DNA of 64,000 nucleotides from Pezicula radicicola (lineage: Eukaryota > Ascomycota > Leotiomycetes > Helotiales > Dermateaceae): positions 5,637 to 69,636 of the forward strand of contig PDUO01000073.1 of the NCBI GenBank assembly GCA_003008705.1, given 5' to 3'. Positions 57,763 through 64,000 of the stretch are shown here, in pieces. A model generated the notes under the pieces. That model searched no databases. It saw nothing but the letters and a program-made list of their open reading frames with translations, and had not been told where the DNA came from. The stretch's first letter is position 1. Every line of letters starts with the position of its first letter. The translations under genes were made by a program, and so were the position numbers.

Positions 57763-59869
57763 ATCCATAACTAAAGTAAGATCTGATTCAGATACGATTG
57801 GAGATACTTAATATTGAGCTTCGAACTAGTGGAAATTGTATATGCATATAATGAGTGAATTGTGAGTACTGGCCGTCTAAAAGAGAGGCCGACTAGTAGG
57901 TTTAATATACAAAGTGGGAGGCATCGTAAAAGGCCCGAATACCATACAAAATGGGCTATTTTGGATGCATGAAGCGTGCGTGGCTTGCTCTACGCGTACA
58001 AGACATTTTTATACGATGCGAGAGACAAAATGAGGATATATTCGGTGCCATGGTTCCAATATAGGGAACACGTGATCGCCGGGCAACACTTAATAAATTG
58101 TCGTTGAACTTGTTCGAATGTATGTTTCCGTTGGCCGCTCGAATTGACATAGATACATAGCTTTCGGATATAGGAACACGGGTTAGTATAAAGATTGGTA
58201 TAGCTTTTAGGCTCTTGCTGCTGTCATATTGAAATTGACAATGTTACATTGAGCTAATACGAATTGGAGTAATTTTCCAAACAAGAACGTGGATTGAAAA
58301 CAGTTTCATTTTAAACAACGTGATAAAACGCTTTAAACGTATAATAAGAGATTTCTAAATTGTAACTTTAATTCTAATATTAAGTTAAGTAATTAAACCC
58401 AATAGCGGCCGGATTCTTTATTTATAATTCCCTCTTATATTTTGTATTATTTATTTACTTTTTTAAAATACCTTATATTCTATTTATATTCTAACTTTAA
58501 AATCTTAATCTTAAAGATATTTATAGATTATTATAATAGTAGTAAAGAAATATATAATTAACTAGGGTTAAATATAATTATTTCTATTATTTCTAAAATA
58601 GTTTAAAGTATAAATAATACTCTAATTTAAATAATAAATCTACTTAGATTTAAAATATTATTATATAACTTAAAATCTATTAAGTTTAATTAAGAATAAT
58701 ATAATCTAATATTATTAATTCTAATATAGTAGTAGTAAGACCCTTTTATTATTATATAATATAGTCACGAGTTAACTTTCTCCTTACTTATAGGTACCCA
58801 CTACCCATAGGTGTAGGTATCCGTGGGTAGGTTAGGCTATCTTAAAACCCACCCATGGGTACCTATTAACCAAGCAGCTTAAGGATGAGTAAGCTTTTGA
58901 GAAGCAAGACTAGCGGGAGAAGAAATTGGCTGAAAATGAGATAGAAATAAGGAACATAGTGGGGATATAATCGTTGAGTAGCAAGAATATGTGCCGAATC
59001 AGGACTAGCGCCATTGACTGTCGTCCTGAACAAAGAGAAACTGCTAGTGGGCAGAAGCGAAGTGGGAGAAAGCTTAATTTAACCTCCATTTATGACTGGG
59101 TCGTGACCAGCTAATGAGATCATGCCCTAGTGCATTTTTTCAGCTTGAATGTGCCATAATTGGGAGAGACATACCCATCAAAAAACCGACAGTTTAGGAA
59201 ATATTTATTTGCCATGGAGAAGGTAAAGTATCTTTTGAACACCTGGTGAAGTCCACCGGCCTAATCGTTGAATGTTTGTCATTGAAATACTGTGACTAGA
59301 GGCGTGCTGTGCTGTGAAGCACCTCGGCGAAAACTATGTTCTGCTCATTTCATGAAGTTCTTTACGTTAATCAATTGGAGGCGGCTTCGGAAAGCAGACA
59401 CGTAATGAGCTCTTGAGAAGCAAACCTTTGCAATTCGAAAGGAACGTGCCAGTGGTAGCTGAGGGTCGAGCACGAAAAGTGGCTGCAGGGGCCCATACCG
59501 GGCAAGTAGATGTATTTGTGCGTGCTACCGCTGTCTCAACCTCGGTATGATCTCAGCCGGACTTGCTTGACAGAGTAAGACGATCGTGTGCTCGAAATTG
59601 TCCGCGAATGTCACATCTATTCGTTGAAGCTTCGTTTCTTCAAATAAAGTCTAGCTTTTTATGTCGGCGTTTTCGTACGTGATTTCTTTAGTACGAAAAA
59701 TCCCAGCAAAAGCGAGTTTGTATCTCGAATGACTTAATTTTAGCGTCGCTAGTTGTTTATATATTCTAAATGCCAGTAGCAACTGCAATCGAAAGAAGAC
59801 TTAAAAAAGGAACTGTGTACATTTTGCCTGCTACAATTCCGACCGGGCTACTCCTTACTCATGACCGTG
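57763..59869. other. 2.1-kb gene-free block between cupin and PKS
   Basis: Contains the dispersed repeat copy at 58206-58260, a strongly AT-rich stretch (58260-58790) and a short inverted repeat around taggtaccca/tgggtaccta (58790-58856). From about 58900 the composition becomes normal, but no coding stretch is evident. The last part is the 3' flank of the PKS. Confidence 0.5.
58206..58260 (-). repeat. dispersed 50-bp repeat copy
   Basis: Inverse of the 55251-55300 copy (ctcaatgtaacattgtcaat, then agcagcaagagcc). Together they bracket the acetyltransferase relic, the cupin gene and the hAT fragment. Confidence 0.6.
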
Positions 59870-62800
59870 TCACTGCCCGAATGACGCCACCACAGTTGCA
59901 GCCAGTAACGCGACCGTCTGCGTATTGCTTAGCAGTTCCAGGAATGGCACGTCAACCTTGAACGCCTGAAACAACCATGTACGAAACTCGGCAGCTATCA
60001 TGCTGTCCATACCAAAGGCCGCCAAAGGCTTGTTCGGGGTGATCTGGCTGGCGGGAGTGAGTACGAGATTACCAAATCGATGAGCAATGTATTCAGTAAT
60101 AGCCTCCTCCATATTGAGACCAGGACGTTGGTCCATGGACTTACGAAGGTCGGCTGGCAGCTTGACTTTCCCGTCATGTTGCATTTGACCCTGCTCCTCG
60201 AGCCCCGAGGCGTCGTCACCGTTGAGAACTCTGGCCAGTATAGCTGCCCGAGGATCGGCCATGGTGATATTGCTAACGTCGAAGCCCCGTTTTCGGAGTT
60301 TCAGGACACCTAAAGGCTCCAAACCTGTCAGGATATGGGCTGACGCAGCCGTGTCGTAGGTGTGCGGGATCTCCATCGTTTGACTCGACAGTGCAATGTC
60401 CAGAATCTGAAGCAACTCATCCTCATCGATGGGCTGAATTCCCTTGCGAAGAAGTAGAGCCTCAATATCTGGGTTTTCATGGAGGTATCCGACCTCAGAA
60501 ATCATACCCAAACCGACAGCTACGGCGGGCAGGCCCTGAGCACGACGATGGCGAGCGAACATATCCAGGAAATAATTGCCGGCGCAATAATTGGACTCGG
60601 TTGCAGTGCCAACGCTACCTGAGACCGAACTTGTCATGAGGAAGAAGTCCAGTTTGCTATCCTTGCCTTTGATGGCGTTATGCAGGTTCCACGTCCCGAC
60701 CACCTTGGGGTCAATGCCAGTATGCCAATACTTGTTCGACATGGTTGTAAATAGAGATTCCTAAATTATCTGTGTTAGCTCACGAAGCTATCTGATGAGA
60801 GCATTGTGCCGGAACGACATGATACTCACATTTAGACCCATGGCAGCTTGAACCACTCCACCAATATGACCGTCTACGCAATCAATTACCTTGGCGACGT
60901 CCGCCAAATTGCAAACGTCACCGCGCACAACCTGGCATTCGGCCCCCTGTTGAGTTAAATCTTCGACCAAGCGTGCTGCGCTGGCCTTGTCCGTGCCTGA
61001 CCTACCCAAGAATACCAACTTCTTAGCCCCACGACTCACCATCCACCGCGACATACTGCGTCCTAGACCTCCCAAACAGCCAATCAAGATATAGAACTTG
61101 TCACTGCTGAATATGGTCTTACACTTAAATGGTTGGATCTTCAAGCATGTCGCCACGTCGTGGTCCTCCTCCCAATTTATGGTCACCTTACCGATGCGAT
61201 TTCTTGACGAAAAGTAGCGAAGGGCGCTTGGGAGCTCCGAGACACCAAAAACCCTATTCGAATCAAATCTCTGAATGACTCCAGCCCGAAACAAGTAGAC
61301 AACCTGGCTCAGTAGGGATTGCCATAGATCATGAAATGCCGAGTCCTGATGGTGGTACACGCTGGACAGGTCGAAGGCCGAGAAGGTGACACTGTTCAAA
61401 AACGGATGCATGTCCAATCTGCCACTGTCTAGCAGGTCACGCTTCCCTATCTCTATAAAGCGGCCAAATGGAGCGCAGCATCGCCAACTCGCTCGCAGCT
61501 GATCCCCCGTCAGAGAATTGACGACGACGTCAACTCCGCGTTGGGCGGTCAGCCTCAGCAACTCCTCTGCAAAGGAGGTGCCAGAGGAACTGAGTATGTT
61601 TTCTGGCTTGAGACCAAATTGCTTAATCAAGTACTGCTTTTTGTCATTCGTGGAAACTGTGGTGAAAACCTATGACAGGACTGAGATTAGTCGATGAATC
61701 AAACTTTCATGGAGCGGAATGAAAACCAGCACTGTGGCGTCACAGGACAAAGAACAATTCAATCGCTTACCTCTGCGCCAATCGACTTTGCAATCTGAAT
61801 GGCAGCAATACCGAAGCCTCCAGCCCCTGAATGAATCAGCACAGAATCACCCTTCTGTAAACTGGCACGGTTCTGCAGAGCATATAGCGCTGTCGAGAAC
61901 ACGACGGGCAGGGTGCACATGGTAGTGAACTCCTCGTCGTCACGAAGCTTCTTGCAAGCCCACCTAGGCACGATTTCGGTCGATTTGAAGTATGATGGTG
62001 CCATGACAACCACACGATCTCCACAACGCAGATCATCCACAGCACTTCCCACTTTGTCTACAATACCCGCAAATTCTAAGGTACAGGTACTATTTTGCGT
62101 GTCAACTTTGCCGGCGAGTACGTATATGTCCTTGGCGTTAAGGCCTACAGCCTTGACTGTCACCTGAACTTGGTCACAGCCGAGTTGATCAGGGAGCTGG
62201 ATCTGCTTGAAGTTGATCGTATCGAATTGTCCAGGCTTTGCTATTGCCAATTGAAGTGGGGCAAACTCAGAAACCAGCGCTTCTATGGTCTCGGAGCCTT
62301 GGCTTCGGCGGAATAAGGTGTTGCTTCCATCGTCCGGAATGAATCGAGCAATATGAACGACTCCTTTGTTTTCTATGTACTCAGAGTCGGCCTCCGCTGC
62401 TTTGGTTGTAACCAGAGTGCGCAAAATATTTTCTGCAGAGCGTGGAGCATCATGTTGTGGTTGATCCAGGTCGTAAGTGATAAACCTTAGAGAGGGCTGC
62501 TCCAGAACGAGTGCCCTAGCCAGGCCTGACACGAGGGCGAATTCGGGGCTGCCACCAGACAAAAGGTCTCCCGCGGTGACCCAAAGTAGTATCTTGGCGT
62601 TATCTGTTATAAGCTTCACGCGGTTCATTTGATCGTCATCGATGCTGGCCAAAAGGGGCTTTTGAGATTCCACAAGGGAGATAACAGTAGCGTTGACGAA
62701 TGGATGGTTCTTCCCTTGGATCGAGTCGAAAAGCACCACCTGGATTTGAAAACCGTAAGACTGCAACGTGGAGACCAGATGGTTACCCAAAGCGGTCTCA

Positions 62801-64000
62801 CTTAAATGCACAACAACGATGACTTTACCTTCGGGAGAGATCTTGTTCGGTTGCACAGCATCAGAGGTACGCATTTGTGCGTGTGCTAAGACTATCTGGC
62901 CAGTCTGATCGTGAAGCGGAGACACTAAACTCTCCACGCCGGTATTGTTCAGAGCCTGAGTGATCGGTTTGTCTTGGTTTGCGGGTAGGATTGTCATGAT
63001 GATGCCCTGTTCAGACAAATGCCGAAGCAGTAAACCAAGTTTTGGGCTGAACACAATATCCAATGCCATCTCACGCTCAGGAACGAGAATCAAGTCGAAA
63101 CGGTCTGCCTCCCGCACAGCGCCATGGCGGCCCGTCTCGTCAATTTCTAGCTCCGAAAGGTTCCAGGACGAGGCCAACAGCTCCTCATCCCCCCCGAATG
63201 AGCCTGTACTGTACGCTCCTACTTTCTTGTAGCTTTTCTGTGCATCTAACATCTGCAAAGTGAACTTGGCAAGTTCATTCGAGCCCCCAATCTGGAGCAC
63301 TCTCAAGCTCGGATTCTTGTGGCTGAAGAGAGATATTGCGCCTCCAAGCTTAAGCAAGCCTTCGTCTCGAATGGGTGAGTGTGACTCTTGGAAGAAACCG
63401 TCCAAGTAGGCGGTGAGATCCTCTGGATGCAACGGACTAAAACTGCAAATATCTGGCTTCCAAATGACTCGTAACATGGGTTCCCGTGGGATTGATGAGT
63501 CTGTGTCATCCAATACCCCGACCTCGTAGTTCTGCATTCTTCCGCCGTCGATCACGGCCACACACTCGTGTCTCTCATTCAATAACGTGGCGTCAAATTC
63601 GAAGGCATTGACACCATATGTCTCCGCCTTGGCATTGATAAACCACGTATCTTGCTCTGGGGAACGTAAAGGCGCCATGAGGATGGCCTTGTCTATACGG
63701 GTGGGCACGCAGCCTTTCAAATCTCGAGTCACTCCTGCCGCGGTTGCCACCAGACTGGCCTGGAGCAGAGCATCAATAGCGATAGGATGGATGAGGTAGT
63801 CGAGTGTACCAGCATCATCTGCACCGCCCTGCGTGTCTGGGAGTAGGGACACCTGACATCTGGACACCTTCGATTCTCGGTCGCGTGGAACCCAGATCTG
63901 CTTGAGCGAGGTGAACTCAGGGCCGTAGTTCAATCCGCCCTTGGAGAAACGCTCATACCATGTACGCGGCGTGGCTGGTTGCAGTGCTGCTTCGTCAATC
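59870..64000 (-). CDS. highly reducing polyketide synthase, 3' part (DH-psiMT-ER-KR-ACP)
   Basis: The gene runs off the right edge, so KS and AT are outside. Exons in the window are beyond 64000-61771, 61669-60830 and 60760-59870, with in-frame introns of 101 and 69 nt. Domains in order: C-terminal half of the dehydratase (NYGPEFTSLKQIW; HPIAIDALLQASL); a short methyltransferase-like stretch without the glycine-rich SAM motif (LRVLQIGGSNELAKF); a structural reductase region; enoyl reductase (TLEFAGIVDKVGS; HSGAGGFGIAAIQIAKSIGA); ketoreductase (YILIGCLGGLGRSMSRWMVS; catalytic Ser in MTSSVSG and Tyr in ESNYCAGN); and acyl carrier protein (AAFGMDSMIAAEF) near the C-terminus. There is no thioesterase or reductase domain, so release must occur in trans. 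This fits a reduced acyl chain handed to a partner such as the NRPS. Confidence 0.9.

Overview
The window is nuclear DNA of a filamentous ascomycete (Pezizomycotina). Sordariomycetes/Hypocreales is my guess from protein flavour only. The grounds are spliced genes with short GT-AG introns (about 50-150 nt), fungal-only families (Zn2Cys6 regulators, PDR-type ABC and DHA2 MFS pumps, NRPS, highly reducing PKS), and AT-rich blocks of transposon relics whose damage looks like repeat-induced point mutation (RIP: C:G to T:A, mostly CpA to TpA). I saw no tRNA, rRNA, CRISPR array or telomere repeat. All calls are by eye; no homology search was possible.

Region 1 (1-17000), gene-poor: an imperfect tandem repeat, an FHA-protein kinase relic (1874-3192), a Ulp1/SENP-type cysteine protease (3619-6666), a RIP-eroded Tc1/mariner element with perfect 30-bp ends (7169-8571), a possible MITE (10316-10711), a SAP-like protein (13257-14203) and an unidentified gene with hydrophobic C-terminal segments (14814-15853).

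Region 2 (17000-33300), mosaic: a small membrane protein (17027-18157), a pogo/Fot-like element (18157-20551) whose 84-bp inverted repeats run into both neighbours, an ankyrin gene with RIP-type stops only in its 108-bp tandem repeats (20379-22214), a coiled-coil gene (about 22743-24378), an HNH-nuclease-domain protein (25399-26862), an oligopeptide-transporter relic, two unidentified coding relics and a frameshifted Zn2Cys6 regulator (29829-32277).

Region 3 (33300-42000), transporter graveyard: a full-length PDR-type ABC transporter with two frameshifts and three nonsense codons, a mitochondrial carrier relic and small MITE-like elements.

Region 4 (42200-64000), secondary-metabolite cluster: a regulator with two C2H2 fingers plus a Zn2Cys6 cluster (42206-44830), an NRPS of A-T-C-T-C architecture (45276-50944) divergent from a DHA2 MFS exporter (51481-53613), an AT-rich block, a broken GNAT gene, a cupin protein (56701-57437), a hAT relic, and the 3' part of a highly reducing PKS (59870 to beyond 64000). 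A working model is that the PKS makes a reduced acyl chain, the NRPS attaches or condenses an amino- or hydroxy-acid, the MFS exports the product and the dual-finger protein regulates the genes. The main oddity is that the only adenylation domain of the NRPS lacks the stretch carrying core motifs A1 and most of A2, so the NRPS may be inactive or may depend on another adenylating enzyme.
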